A stretch of DNA of 64,000 nt. Origin: Streptacidiphilus albus JL83 (lineage in GTDB: Bacteria > Actinomycetota > Actinomycetes > Streptomycetales > Streptomycetaceae). The translations under genes were made by a program, and so were the position numbers. Positions 41,931-51,482 of the stretch are shown piece after piece. The notes under the pieces were generated by a model that was not told the DNA's origin, searched no databases, and was given only the letters and a program-made list of their open reading frames with translations. Position 1 is the first letter of the stretch. Each line of letters begins with the position of its first letter. The DNA lies in assembly GCF_000744705.1 (NCBI RefSeq), contig NZ_JQML01000001.1, forward strand, positions 124,001-188,000, read 5' to 3'.

Positions 41931-42818
41931 ATGACGAAGTGGACCGCCGCAGAACTCCCCGATCTGACCGGGCGCACGGCCGTGGTCACCGGTGCGACGG
42001 GAGGCATCGGCCTGATCACGGCCCGGGAACTGGCCGGGGCCGGTGCCCGGGTGGTGCTCGCGGTCCGCGACACCGGCAAGGGCGCGAAGGTCGCCCGCGC
42101 CATGGCCGGGGACACGCAGGTGCGGCGCCTGGACGTGTCCAGCCTGGATTCGGTGCGGGCATTCGCGGGCGCGTGGACCGGGGACATCAACATCCTGGTC
42201 AACAACGCCGGAATCATGCAGGTCCCCTTGGCCTACACCGCCGACGGCTTCGAGTCCCAGGCGGCGACCAACTACTTCGGCCCGTTCGCCCTCACCAACC
42301 TGCTGCTGCCGCACATCACCGACCGCGTCGTCACCGTCTCCTCACAACTGCACCGCCGCGGGCAGGTGCGCACCGACGACCTGAACTGGAGGGCGCGCAG
42401 GTACAGCCCGACCACCGCCTACTGCGACTCCAAGCTCGACGTGACCCTGTTCGCGATCGAGCTGGACCGCCGGCTGGCCGCTTCGGGAAGCCGGGTCCGC
42501 TCACTGCTGGCGCATCCCGGGATCGCGGCCACGAACCTGACCTCCCACGTCGGCGGATTCCCCGGGTTCATGAGCCGGGCCATGCGGTTCATGACCAACG
42601 ACGCCGAGATCGGCGCACTGTCGACCCTGTTCGCCGCCGTCGAGGACCTCCCCGGCGGCTCCTACGTCGGCCCGAGCGGCGTCGGCGGCATCAAGGGCCA
42701 CCCGGCGGTGGGCAAGCCCTCCCGCGCGGCTCTGGACCCGGACACCGCCCGCGCGCTGTGGACCGCCACCGCCGAGCTCACCGGCACCGGCGCCCAACCG
42801 GCGCCCAACCGGTCGTGA
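41931..42818 (+). CDS. Short-chain dehydrogenase/reductase
   Basis: This 295-residue protein has the cofactor motif VVTGATGGIGLITARELA (TGxxxGxG), NNAG in ILVNNAGIM, a Ser in VTVSSQ and a catalytic Tyr-x3-Lys in AYCDSKLD. The oxidoreductase type is the retinol-dehydrogenase-like group common beside MmyB-type regulators. AGGAAA lies upstream of the ATG. The substrate is unknown. Confidence 0.93.
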   Translation: MTKWTAAELPDLTGRTAVVTGATGGIGLITARELAGAGARVVLAVRDTGKGAKVARAMAGDTQVRRLDVSSLDSVRAFAGAWTGDINILVNNAGIMQVPLAYTADGFESQAATNYFGPFALTNLLLPHITDRVVTVSSQLHRRGQVRTDDLNWRARRYSPTTAYCDSKLDVTLFAIELDRRLAASGSRVRSLLAHPGIAATNLTSHVGGFPGFMSRAMRFMTNDAEIGALSTLFAAVEDLPGGSYVGPSGVGGIKGHPAVGKPSRAALDPDTARALWTATAELTGTGAQPAPNRS

Positions 42819-43014
42819 CCGACCAGGACGCGCATCGAGGCATGGTCAGTCCTCGGATCCACTACTCTCGCGGCGGGGCGTGATCCGGTACACCGTCCCG
42901 TCTGACGCACATCCAACTGTGGGCTGCGGACTGGAAGTTCATCGACCGCTGACAGGCAGGGGCCCACCGTCACCAGCGTCCTGGTGACGGTGGGCCCCAG
43001 TCGGTGGCCCCAGG

Positions 43015-43374
43015 TCAGGACTTCGTCAAGGTCCAGGAGGTCGACGCCCCGGCGGGACCGGCGATCTGCAGGCCGTGGACGTAGTAGGCCTGGCCCGCAC
43101 CGTTGAAGCCGGAGCCGGTGAAGGCGGAGGCGGCCCCGTCAGCCCCGGCCGCCTGCCAACCGGCGGCGTAGGAAGGGCCGGCCGCGTCGCCGCGGCCATC
43201 GCCGTAGGAGCCTGCGGAGGAGAGCACGCCCGAGCTGGACGCGCCGTCGCCGTTCGCGGTGGCGGAGTGCTGGGCGTAGACGGGCCCGGTGTCCGCCGAG
43301 GCGGCACCGGCGGCGCCCATCAGCGCCGAGACCATGATCGTGCCCAGGACCGCAGACTTCGCGAGGTTGCGCAT
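43015..43374 (-). CDS. Small secreted protein
   Basis: This 119-residue protein has a clean signal peptide (NLAKSAVLGTIMVSALMGAAGAASA) and a mature part rich in Gly, Ser and Ala, closing with FNGAGQAYYVHGLQIAGPAGASTSWTLTKS. AAGGAAG lies 7 bases before the ATG. Similar small secreted proteins of unknown function are common in Streptomyces. Confidence 0.8.
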   Translation of the reverse strand: MRNLAKSAVLGTIMVSALMGAAGAASADTGPVYAQHSATANGDGASSSGVLSSAGSYGDGRGDAAGPSYAAGWQAAGADGAASAFTGSGFNGAGQAYYVHGLQIAGPAGASTSWTLTKS

Positions 43375-43652
43375 GAGACAACTTCCTTCGTTCGACCAGC
43401 CGCACGCGGAATCACCTGCCGCAGAGGGTGATTGGGCCCATTCGCTCCGCCCCCTGGGGCGGTGGCCCGGCCGTGTGCACCCGCGGCCACCGGACGGTAT
43501 CTGCCCCGCACCCGCCATCCGAATGCACCAAAGCCCTCGCCCTGGTACATGTTCATCCTTTCCGGCGATATATGAATGGAACAGCCTTCTTCGGGACAGT
43601 CCCGTCCAGGGGCGTAGCCACAAGCAGGCCGCTGGAGCCCTGTTCGCTCGGA

Positions 43653-44630
43653 TCAGGCCTGGCTGGAGCCCTGGGTGAGGGCTTGGCGCAGGGTGGTGGT
43701 GGCGAGGTTGATGGCGGACTGGGCGGCGTGGGTCTCGCGCAGGGCGTTGAGCATGACGAAGTCGTGGATGATGCCCTGGTAGCGGACCGCGGTGACCGCG
43801 ACGCCGGCGGTGCGGAGCTTGTTGGCGTAGGCCTCGCCCTCGTCGCGCAGGACGTCGGCCTCGCCGGTGATGACCAGGGCCGGGGGCAGGCCGGTGAGTT
43901 GCTCGGTGGTGGCGCGCAGCGGGGAGGCGGTGATCTGGGCCCGTTGGGTCTCGTCGGTCGTGTACTGGTCCCAGAACCACTGCATGCCGTCGCGGCGCAG
44001 GAAGTAGCCCTCGGCGAACTGGTGGTAGGAGGGGGTGTCGAAGCGGGCGTCGGTGACCGGGTAGAAGAGCACCTGGTGGAGGAGGGTGACGTCGCCGCGC
44101 TCCTTCGCCATCAGGGTCAGCGCGGCGGCCATGTTGCCGCCGACGGAGTCGCCGGCCACGGCGATGCGGGTGCCGTCCAGGTCCTTGGTGGCGCCGTGGG
44201 TGGTCATCCACTGGGCGACGGCGTAGTTCTGCTCGATGGCGACGGGGTAGCGGGCCTCCGGGGAGAGGTCGTACTCGGGGAAGACCACGGCGGCGCCTGC
44301 GCCGACGGCCAGTTCGCGCACCAGGCGGTCGTGGGTGTGGGCGTTGCCGAAGACCCAGCCGGCGCCGTGGATGTAGAGGACGGCGGGCAGGGCCCCGGTG
44401 ACGCCGGCCGGGCGGACGATCCGGGCCCTGACGCTGCCGGTCGGACCGCCGGGGACGGTGATCCACTCCTCGTCCACCGCCGGCCGGGCGACCTCACCGG
44501 ACTGGACGTCGTCGACCGCCGCGCGGCCCTCGGCCGGCGGGATCTGGAACAGGTACGGGGGCTGCGCGGTGGCTTCGGCGAACGCGGCGGCCGCGGGTTC
44601 GAGGACCGGCGCTGTGGCGTGCTCGGACAT
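43653..44630 (-). CDS. Alpha/beta hydrolase of the hormone-sensitive-lipase type, next to MarR regulator
   Basis: This 325-residue protein has HGAGW as the oxyanion motif, VAGDSVGGNMAAAL with the Ser, GEADVLRDEGEAY with the Asp and IIHDF with the His. It is an intracellular esterase related to the one at 1399-2370. It is divergent from a MarR-family gene across 123 bases and is likely induced by a ligand or oxidant of that regulator. Confidence 0.9.
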   Translation of the reverse strand: MSEHATAPVLEPAAAAFAEATAQPPYLFQIPPAEGRAAVDDVQSGEVARPAVDEEWITVPGGPTGSVRARIVRPAGVTGALPAVLYIHGAGWVFGNAHTHDRLVRELAVGAGAAVVFPEYDLSPEARYPVAIEQNYAVAQWMTTHGATKDLDGTRIAVAGDSVGGNMAAALTLMAKERGDVTLLHQVLFYPVTDARFDTPSYHQFAEGYFLRRDGMQWFWDQYTTDETQRAQITASPLRATTEQLTGLPPALVITGEADVLRDEGEAYANKLRTAGVAVTAVRYQGIIHDFVMLNALRETHAAQSAINLATTTLRQALTQGSSQA

Positions 44631-44753
44631 GGGGGACTCCTTCGGATCGGGGCTCGGTTCAGCTCGACAGCCAGAAACCTAGTCCACGATTACCTCGTGC
44701 ACAAGTTTCATTGACACGTGGAAATCGCCCACACTCGGAGCTATCATGATCGG

Positions 44754-45239
44754 ATGACCAGCCGTGATCCCGACCAGCAGCCCGAGCCGGAGCTCTCCCT
44801 GCTCCTCGACGACCAGATGTGCTTCGCCCTGTACGCCGCCTCCCGCGCCGTCACCGGGCTCTACCGGCCGATGCTGGAGGAACTCGGGCTCACCTACCCC
44901 CAGTACCTCGTACTGCTGGTGCTCTGGAACCAGGACGAGGCCTCCGTCAAGGAGCTCGGCGCCGCGCTCCACCTCGACTACGGCACGCTGACCCCGCTGC
45001 TCAAGCGACTGGAGGCCAACGGACTCCTGCGCCGCGAACGCCGCCCCGACGACGAGCGCGCGGTCCGGATCTCGCTCACCGACGCAGGAACGGCCCTGCG
45101 CGAGCGCGCCCGCCGCATCCCCACCGCGATCGGCGACGCCATGGGCCTGGACCCCGAAGCGTTCGAACAGACCCGCGCCACCCTGCGACAACTCACGCAG
45201 AACGTCACCGCCCGCACCACCCGTACCACCCGTGCCTGA
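44754..45239 (+). CDS. MarR-family regulator, OhrR-like with N-terminal Cys
   Basis: This 161-residue protein has LSLLLDDQMCFALYAASRAVTGLYRPMLEELGLTYPQYLVLLVLW, in which the Cys near residue 22 matches the peroxide-sensing Cys of OhrR. The winged helix follows (SVKELGAALHLDYGTLTPLLKRLEANGLLRRER). The usual target of OhrR, an Ohr peroxidase, is not here; the divergent hydrolase is the likely target. ATG 44754 is chosen; a GTG at 44718 is possible. Confidence 0.88.
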   Translation: MTSRDPDQQPEPELSLLLDDQMCFALYAASRAVTGLYRPMLEELGLTYPQYLVLLVLWNQDEASVKELGAALHLDYGTLTPLLKRLEANGLLRRERRPDDERAVRISLTDAGTALRERARRIPTAIGDAMGLDPEAFEQTRATLRQLTQNVTARTTRTTRA

Positions 45240-45299
45240 CCCACAGCCCGTGGCCCGCAGACGACGGACACGGTCGGCTGCCCCGGGCCCGTGCACGAC

Positions 45300-45338
45300 G
45301 TCGGCCTTCAGGACCTGATTGAGGTCTTGAAGGCCGAC
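45300..45338. terminator. Hairpin between convergent MarR and HxlR genes
   Basis: The arms gtcggccttcaggacct and aggtcttgaaggccgac pair over 17 positions with one mismatch and a 5-base loop, between the two convergent genes. Confidence 0.8.
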
Positions 45339-45452
45339 GCTGTCGTCCGGGGCGGCCGCGGATCGCGGTGCAGCCGATGCTCCGCCCTCCTGCGGGCTCC
45401 GCCCGCGCTCAGCCCCCGACCCGCAGGCGATGTGCCACCGTCGGAGCGTGGC

Positions 45453-46094
45453 TCACCGCCCGGGCGCGGCCTCGGATCCCGGGACGGTCGGGCCCTGGCG
45501 GACCCAGCCCGGGGAGTGGATCTCCAGGCGGACGTCCGGGCCGCGCACCTCCGCCCCACAGGTACGGCAGGTCCAGGCCGCGTCCAACGGGTGGTCGGGA
45601 TGGTCCGGGTGGTCCGCCGGACGGTGCCGCAGTACCACCGGCGGCTCGGCCGTCACCCAGCGGTCGCCCCAGGCGAGCAGGGCCTGGGTGAGCGGGGCGA
45701 GGTCCCGCCCGGCCTCGGTGAGGTGGTACTCGTAGCGCGGCGGGCGCTCGCTGTAAGCGCGGCGCTCGACCACCCCCGCCTCCTCCAGAGCGCGCAGCCG
45801 GGCGGTGAGCCGGTCGCGCGGGGCACCGGTGTTGCGAACGATCCGGTCGAAGCGGTGATTGCCGTAGAACATCTCGCGCACGGCGAGCAGCGCCCACTTC
45901 TCGCCGAGGATCTGCAGCGCGGCGGCGATGGAGCAGGGGCGGCCCGGCAGCGGAACGGCGGCAGAGCGGCCTGCCGCAGGCCGGGAGCCGGCGGGCCGGC
46001 CTTCGATGGGCCGGGTGTCGGCGTGCCGGGCGTCGGTGCGCTGGACGTCGGCGGGCTGGGCGTCGGCGGGCTGGACGTCGGTGTGCTGGGTCAC
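45453..46094 (-). CDS. HxlR-family regulator with long N-terminal repeat
   Basis: This 213-residue protein has the HxlR winged helix starting at PCSIAAALQILGEKWALLAVREMFYGNHRFDRIVRNTGAPRDRLTARLRALEEAGVVERR, and a C-terminal region with AWTCRTCGAEVRG that may bind zinc. The first 45 residues are unusual, with Gln-Pro-Ala-Asp and His-rich repeats, so a later start near PLPGRPCSI is possible. It is divergent from an MFS gene and probably represses it. Confidence 0.87.
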   Translation of the reverse strand: MTQHTDVQPADAQPADVQRTDARHADTRPIEGRPAGSRPAAGRSAAVPLPGRPCSIAAALQILGEKWALLAVREMFYGNHRFDRIVRNTGAPRDRLTARLRALEEAGVVERRAYSERPPRYEYHLTEAGRDLAPLTQALLAWGDRWVTAEPPVVLRHRPADHPDHPDHPLDAAWTCRTCGAEVRGPDVRLEIHSPGWVRQGPTVPGSEAAPGR

Positions 46095-46154
46095 TCCACC
46101 AGCCTGCCACAGAGGGTTGTGGTTTCAGACTCACTACCGCTAGCGTTCCTGGAC

Positions 46155-47579
46155 ATGGAGCTAGTTGGAATATCAAACCCAGTGCCTGTGTCAGCCGACC
46201 GGGACCGGCCGCACCGTCGGGTCGCGTTCCTGGTGGTAGCCGCTGCGGTGTTCGTCTCGAACCTCGACCTGTTCATCGTCAACGTCGCCCTTCCGGCGAT
46301 GCAGCAGCACTTCCACGGCAGCAGCCTGGCCACCCTCTCGTGGGTGCTGAACGGCTACGCCATCGTCTTCGCCGCGCTGCTGGTCGCGGCCGGACGGCTG
46401 GCGGACCGGATCGGACACCGCCGGGTGTTCCTCGCCGGTCTGGCCGTCTTCACCCTTGCCTCCGCGCTCTGCGCGCTCGCCCCGGCCGTCGGCTGGCTCG
46501 ACGCCGCCCGGGTGGTCCAGGCGGCGGGCGCCGCCGCGCTGATGCCGACCTCCCTCGCGCTGCTGCTGGACGCCACTCCCCCGGCCGAGCGCCCCGGCGC
46601 CATCCGGGCCTGGGCCTCGATCGGCGGAATCGCCGCCGGGCTCGGACCGGTCCTCGGCGGCCTGCTGGTCGAGGCCGACTGGCGCTGGGTGTTCATCGCC
46701 AACGTCCCGGTCGGCGCAGCCGCCATCGCCGTCGGCGCCCGCGTACTGCCCAGGCTGCGCGGCAAGGAGGACGGACCGCTGCCGGACCTGTTCGGCGCGG
46801 GACTCCTCACCGCCGCCATCGCCGCTCTCGCCGTGGCCCTGGTCAAGGGCGACGACTGGGGCTGGGACTCGGCCCGGGTCCTCGGCGGGCTGCTCGCGGC
46901 CGTCCTGCTGACCGGCTGGTTCCTGCGCCGCTCGGCACGCCACCCCGCTCCCATCGTCGAGCTGCCGCTGCTCCGGGTGCCCAGCTTCGCCGCGGCCAAC
47001 ACCGCCGCGCTGCTGTTCACCGTCGCCTTCGCCGGGATGCTGCTGACCTCGGTCCTGTGGTGCCAGCAGGCCTGGGGGTACTCGGCGCTGCGCACCGGCC
47101 TGGCCATCGCCCCGGGCCCACTGCTGGTGCCGCCGGTCGCGCTGGGCAGCGCCGTGCTGGTGCGCAGGCTCGGCGCCGGGCGGCTGGCCGCGCTCGGCAC
47201 CCTGCTGTTCGCTGCCGGCATCGGCTGGTGGGTCGCCACCATCGGGGTCCGGCCCGGCTACGCCACCGAGCTGCTGCCCGGGATGCTGCTCACCGGCCTG
47301 GGTGTGGGGCTGACCCTGCCCACCCTGATCGGGTCCGCCGCAGCGGCGCTGCCGCCCACGCGCTTCGCCACCGGCTCGGCGGTCACCACGATGGCCCGGC
47401 AGATCGGCGCGGTGGTGGGCGTGGCGCTGACGGTCAGTCTGATCGGCACCCCGCACGGACCGCAGGCCGCGCTGGACGCCTTCCGACGCGGCTGGACGGC
47501 GGTGATCGTGGCGGCGCTGCTGGCCTCTGCGGCCTCCCTGGTACTCGCCGTCGCCCAGCGCCGGGCGGCGGCGAGGTAG
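46155..47579 (+). CDS. MFS drug exporter, DHA2 type with 14 helices
   Basis: This 474-residue protein has the DHA2 signatures: LDLFIVNVALPAMQQHF in helix 1, LSWVLNGYAIVFAALLVAAGRLADRIGHRRVFL (motif A) and GAAALMPTSLALLL, GIAAGLGPVLGGLL (motif C). It is a proton-driven exporter. The HxlR regulator on the other strand likely controls it through the about 60-base gap that contains accgctagcgtt. Confidence 0.92.
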   Translation: MELVGISNPVPVSADRDRPHRRVAFLVVAAAVFVSNLDLFIVNVALPAMQQHFHGSSLATLSWVLNGYAIVFAALLVAAGRLADRIGHRRVFLAGLAVFTLASALCALAPAVGWLDAARVVQAAGAAALMPTSLALLLDATPPAERPGAIRAWASIGGIAAGLGPVLGGLLVEADWRWVFIANVPVGAAAIAVGARVLPRLRGKEDGPLPDLFGAGLLTAAIAALAVALVKGDDWGWDSARVLGGLLAAVLLTGWFLRRSARHPAPIVELPLLRVPSFAAANTAALLFTVAFAGMLLTSVLWCQQAWGYSALRTGLAIAPGPLLVPPVALGSAVLVRRLGAGRLAALGTLLFAAGIGWWVATIGVRPGYATELLPGMLLTGLGVGLTLPTLIGSAAAALPPTRFATGSAVTTMARQIGAVVGVALTVSLIGTPHGPQAALDAFRRGWTAVIVAALLASAASLVLAVAQRRAAAR

Positions 47580-47753
47580 CCCCCGGGCCCCGGGCCGCCG
47601 TCGCCGACCGGGCAGGGAACGTCGCGGCCATCGGCCAGCACGGCGAACGGGAGCAGCACCCGGACGGCAATCGGGCCCGCACGGCGAACGGGCCCGCACG
47701 GCGCTGCTCCCGCAGCCGGCTCCGCAGACAGCCCGCTCCGCAGCGGCGATCCG

Positions 47754-48287
47754 CTAGTCGATGAGTCTGTCGAGCAGCGGGAACTCCGGGTAGGGCTGGT
47801 CGTAGTCCCCGAAATGCCCCTCGTCGCGGATGATCTGCGTGCCGCCCAGCCGATCGAACATGGCGCGCCCCTGCCTGTCGTCGCAGCCGTAGGGGTCATG
47901 GGTCGAGTTGACGAAGTACAGCTCGCGGGCGTGGGACTTGATCGCCGCCCAGTCGTAGTCGCCCTGCAGGACCGGCTCGTCCTCGGTGTTCGGCCTGGTG
48001 CAGTACCCGGCGACGAGGACGGCCTGGGCCACCGTCACGTCGATGTGTTCAAGGACGGCGAGGAGCAGCGCGGCACCCCCGGAGTGCCCGACCAGTACGG
48101 TGCGCTCGTTGAAGTCGTGGTCGGCCAGGACCTTCGGCAGGAACGAGTCGACGGGCTCCACATTGAGGCCGGGGTAGTGCGGGATCGCGACGTCGTAACC
48201 CCGCCCGGCCAGCTGTCGGCCCAGCCACGGGTACCAGCAGACCTCGGGGTTCCCACCTGTTCCGTGGAAGATGATGGCGTTCTGCAC
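47754..48287 (-). CDS. RBBP9/YdeN-like alpha/beta hydrolase
   Basis: This 177-residue protein has IIFHGTGGNPEVCWYPWLGRQL at the N-terminus, VLVGHSGGAALLL with the Ser, an Asp in NSTHDPYG and a His in EGHFGDYD near the C-terminus, a compact serine hydrolase layout. Related proteins are intracellular esterases with unknown substrates. It stands alone. Confidence 0.9.
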   Translation of the reverse strand: MQNAIIFHGTGGNPEVCWYPWLGRQLAGRGYDVAIPHYPGLNVEPVDSFLPKVLADHDFNERTVLVGHSGGAALLLAVLEHIDVTVAQAVLVAGYCTRPNTEDEPVLQGDYDWAAIKSHARELYFVNSTHDPYGCDDRQGRAMFDRLGGTQIIRDEGHFGDYDQPYPEFPLLDRLID

Positions 48288-48528
48288 AGGATGTCCTTTC
48301 CTCCGCCGGTGCTACCACCGATGATGCCGGTGCCCACTGACACCCGCCCCGGCTCCGGAGCTGCGAGGCCACCGGTTCGATCAACGGGATTCGATGGTGC
48401 TGCCGGGCGCCCCTGTGGGTGACCTGCGCGTTCCCCTGCGCGGTCACCGTCGCGGCGTGGTGCGGCCGGCTCCGGCCGGGTTCCGTCGCGCGGCGCCGGA
48501 CCCGATGTCGTTTCCTGGCCCTGCGTCC

Positions 48529-48925
48529 TCAGCCGATCGGCTTCTCCCAGACCGAGACGTGCTGGGCGCTGTCCTCGGCGAAGGGCCTGCGTGTCCACCC
48601 CTCCCAGCGCTCACGCAGCCTCAGCCCGGCGAGTTGGGCCATGAGGTCCAGCTCCGCGGGCCAGACGTAGCGGAAGGGGATCGTACGGGCCTCGCCGCGG
48701 CCGTCCGGTGTGACCGTGATGTAGTGGCAGGTCGCGTCCTGGGTGACGGTGTCGTAGACGGTGTAGGCCCACTCGGTCGGACCTGTGTTGAACTGGACGA
48801 TGTTCTGCCCGGCCGGAATCCTGCGCAGTTCCGGAACCATCACCTCGACGACGCAGCAGCCTCCGGGCGCGAGGCGCCCGGCGACGTTGCGGAAGCAGGC
48901 GACCTGGTGTGACTGAGCACTGTAG
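48529..48925 (-). pseudogene. C-terminal part of a split SAM-dependent methyltransferase
   Basis: The frame reads QVACFRNVAGRLAPGG then CCVVEVMVPELRR, FNTGPTEWAYTVYD, PFRYVWPAELDLMAQLAGLRLRERWEGW and HVSVWEKP, which is the second half of a class I methyltransferase, without the SAM motif. The first half lies at 49,979-50,255 on the same strand. Between them is about 1.05 kb of inserted DNA. The start of the fragment, near 48,925, has no ribosome site. Confidence 0.85.
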
Positions 48926-48965
48926 TTGGCGGGTGAGCGCTGACAGTCGAGCGAGGTGATCTGGC

Positions 48966-49110
48966 GCCTTCTGCAGAGCGCCCGCCCACGCCCTCACTAC
49001 GTCGGCCTCAAAGTCGAGCTCGACTCACTTGCCGCCTCGCTTGCACAAACGATCGACGCCCGACTACCCGCAGCCCTGGGCGTCAACTACCGCGACCAGA
49101 AGTCATCTAG
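48966..49110 (+). pseudogene. C-terminal fragment of an unidentified gene
   Basis: The plus strand reads HYVGLKVELDSLAASLAQTIDARLPAALGV to a stop at 49,110, with no upstream start within the insertion. The fragment looks like the end of a larger helical protein, left at the edge of the DNA inserted in the methyltransferase gene. I cannot name the family. Confidence 0.5.
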
Positions 49111-49249
49111 CTAGAAAGTCGCAGTGCGGCCAGGCTGCTGGAACCGGGCCTCTCGGAAACCCGGTGTGGATCATTCTTCGCGCTCGGTCAGGACCTGGAA
49201 GAGGCCAAATCAAGCCGGGGAAGCCGGCTTGTCGGTGCTCGGACCTAAT

Positions 49250-49978
49250 ATGCGGAGCATGACGCGATACGTTGACGAGGATCTGCACGGTGCGGAGTTC
49301 CGCGAGTGCGATCTGACCGGGGCACGCCTGATCGGCGTCGTCATGCAGGATGCCGTGATCGACGGGCTCATCACCAACCTCGTGGTGAACGGTGTTGAGG
49401 TCACCGAGTACGTCGAGGCAGAGCTCGACCGGCGTCATCCGGAGCGGGTGCTGATCCGCTCCGAGGACCCTGCCGACCTGCGCGAGGCATCGCGTCGGCT
49501 CCGTGCCGGCTGGGCCGCCACGATCGAGCGAATCCGGCGTACGCCCGGCATCGAGCGCCGCAGCATGAACGACGAGTGGTCGGCGGTGCAGACGATGCGC
49601 CACCTGGTCTTCGTCCACGACTCGTGGTTCCGCCGCTGCTGCCTGGGCTCGACGGAGCTGTTCACGCCGATGGGCATCGGGACGACTGTCGAGCCCTACC
49701 GTGGAGCGCACGGGCTTGACCTCTCGCTGAATCCGGCCCTCGACGAGATCGTGAGCGTGCGTGACGCACAGGCCGCCGAGCTCCAGGCGTGGCTCGACGA
49801 GGCCACCGCACCGGCGCTCGCGGCACGAGCGCCGGTGCCCGACGACGATGTCTGGCCGCCGTACGCCCGGGGTCGCTCGGTGCGGCAGTGCCTCGGCACG
49901 GTGCTCAACGAGACCTTCGAACACCACGGCTTCTGCGTCCGCGACCTCGACCTGATCGAGGCACAGGACGCCGAGTAG
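49250..49978 (+). CDS. DinB-like protein with pentapeptide-type N-terminus
   Basis: This 242-residue protein opens with DEDLHGAEFRECDLTGARLIGVVMQDAVIDGL, a short pentapeptide-repeat-like segment, and continues as a DinB_2 four-helix domain with TMRHLVFVHDSW and NETFEHHGFCVRDLD, whose His residues may bind metal. Such proteins occur widely in actinomycetes; their substrates are unknown. The gene lies wholly within the DNA that splits the methyltransferase. ATG 49250 or 49259 could be the start. Confidence 0.82.
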   Translation: MRSMTRYVDEDLHGAEFRECDLTGARLIGVVMQDAVIDGLITNLVVNGVEVTEYVEAELDRRHPERVLIRSEDPADLREASRRLRAGWAATIERIRRTPGIERRSMNDEWSAVQTMRHLVFVHDSWFRRCCLGSTELFTPMGIGTTVEPYRGAHGLDLSLNPALDEIVSVRDAQAAELQAWLDEATAPALAARAPVPDDDVWPPYARGRSVRQCLGTVLNETFEHHGFCVRDLDLIEAQDAE

Positions 49979-50255
49979 GGATGGAGACGCCGATCCCCTC
50001 GGCTCCAGGCTTGGCGCGCAGGCGAGCCACCATCGCCCGGGACAGGTCAATGCCGTGAACCGGAACACCCCGCCGGGCAAGTGGCAACGCGATGCGTCCC
50101 GTCCCGACGCCCAGCTCCAGTGCCCTCCCGTTGCCCGCCAACTCCGCGAGGAAGTCCACGGTTTGCCCAATGGCGTCACCCTGGAACTCGGAGCCCGAGG
50201 ACTCGTCGTACCGCTCTGCTTCACGCTCGCCGAAGTGTCCGTCCGCATCCGTCAT
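49979..50255 (-). pseudogene. N-terminal part of the split SAM-dependent methyltransferase
   Basis: From ATG 50255 the frame encodes FGEREAERYDESSGSEFQ, then ALELGVGTGRIALPLA (SAM motif I) and GIDLSRAMVARLRAKPG, after which family similarity stops near 49,979. The rest continues at 48,925-48,529. About 25-30 residues between the halves are missing. The interruption coincides exactly with the stop of the DinB-like gene. Confidence 0.87.
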
Positions 50256-50428
50256 CAGCGGACCGAACCTTGGCGGCAGCCGACGGTGCTGACATTTTCG
50301 GAGCGGTCACGGCCCCCACCGGGAAGCCGGCGACCACCGGTTCGTGACGCCGCGAGTCGGCCCGCCCGGCAGGCGCACGGCCCGGCCGCACATGGGGCGG
50401 CCGGGCCGTCAGCGGCGCGGAGTTCGCG

Positions 50429-50959
50429 TCACGGTGCGAGCTGCCTGGTCCAGGAGATGGGGTAGGTGGCCGTTACCTTGCCGCTGCAGGTCCTCGTGTA
50501 CACGGCCGGGCGGCCCGCCGTGTAGGTGATGGTGGCCTCGGTGTAGCGGAGCTCGCCGGGGTGGCCCTTGACCGCAGCGCTGCCCAGAACCTCCACCACG
50601 ACGGGGTAGTAGTGGATGTGGCCGTGGGCGCAGTAGGGAATGCAGTCATTCTCCCTCTCGGTCCCGTAGGCGCTGGCCAGCTGCGGCGTCCAGCTGGTCC
50701 AATGCAGGCCCATCAGCCCGATGCCGTCGTCCGCGCAGGTCAGCACGATCGCCCCCGGCTTGACCTGCGCCCTGCCGGAGCAGTCGGGCACGACGTGTTG
50801 CGGAGCGGATGCGGTAGCGGGCGCGGCCGCAGTCGCGCCGCGCGTCACGGTCGCCGCGCCGGCCGCCCCGGGCAGTCCCAGGCCCAGCCCGACCGCGACC
50901 GCGATCGTCGCGGCTGCCCCCATCGCGACCGATCTCGAGCGTCCCCAGTGCACGTTCAT
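50429..50959 (-). CDS. Secreted protein of unknown function
   Basis: This 176-residue protein has a signal peptide (MGAAATIAVAVGLGLGLPGAAGAA) and a mature domain with CSGRAQVKPGAIVLTCADDGIGLMGLHWTSW and DCIPYCAHGHIHYYPVVVEVLG, with four Cys that may form disulfides. A run of G precedes the ATG at 50959. It is of a type common in Streptomyces with no assigned role. Confidence 0.8.
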   Translation of the reverse strand: MNVHWGRSRSVAMGAAATIAVAVGLGLGLPGAAGAATVTRGATAAAPATASAPQHVVPDCSGRAQVKPGAIVLTCADDGIGLMGLHWTSWTPQLASAYGTERENDCIPYCAHGHIHYYPVVVEVLGSAAVKGHPGELRYTEATITYTAGRPAVYTRTCSGKVTATYPISWTRQLAP

Positions 50960-51013
50960 GTAATGCCCCCCTGTGTCCAGTTGCTGCATCTGACGGACCA
51001 GAAGACGCCGCAC

Positions 51014-51325
51014 GTGCCGCTGCGGTTGCGCAGTCTTTCAACAGCCCTGCGACCGCTCGGCAACCGCACCCTGGGTGCAGCCAACCCCGAGCCCGCTGTG
51101 CTGGACGGGCTCGACCGCGCCACCGACGCCCTGCGCGGCCTCGGACACCGGGTCACCGACGACGACACCGACCTCCCGGCCGGCCTCCAGTTGCGCCAAC
51201 TCATCGCCCCGCACCACCGCGACGACCACCTCCTCGCGGTCGCGGCCACCCTGGAGGACAAGAACAAGATCGTCAAGCCCGCCGTGGCCACTGCAGAGCT
51301 CTACTTCACCACGCAGGCTTGGTAG
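51014..51325 (+). pseudogene. C-terminal remnant of an unidentified gene
   Basis: The frame reads LDGLDRATDALRGLGHRVTDDDTDLPAGLQLRQLIAPHHRDDHLLAVAATLEDKN and stops at 51,325, with good codon bias but no start signal near 51,014, where it meets the divergent secreted-protein promoter. It is probably the end of a longer gene cut by rearrangement. The family is not recognised. Confidence 0.45.
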
Positions 51326-51482
51326 ACGTCCTGGCGGCCGGCCCGTACCTGGAGGCCCTGCACCGGCACGTAAATGACGTTCGCGCAGATGATGACCGGC
51401 CGCCACGAGTGCGGGTGGGCCGACTGCGTCCATGGGGTGGCGATACTGCCCAGATCCGGTGCCTCGGGGCCGGGGCGTCGCC

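Noticed and set aside
47580..47753. Small gene between the MFS exporter and the RBBP9-like gene
   Set aside because: The stretch holds direct repeats of cgggcccgcacggcg and a long-loop inverted repeat, but no start signal or coding pattern.
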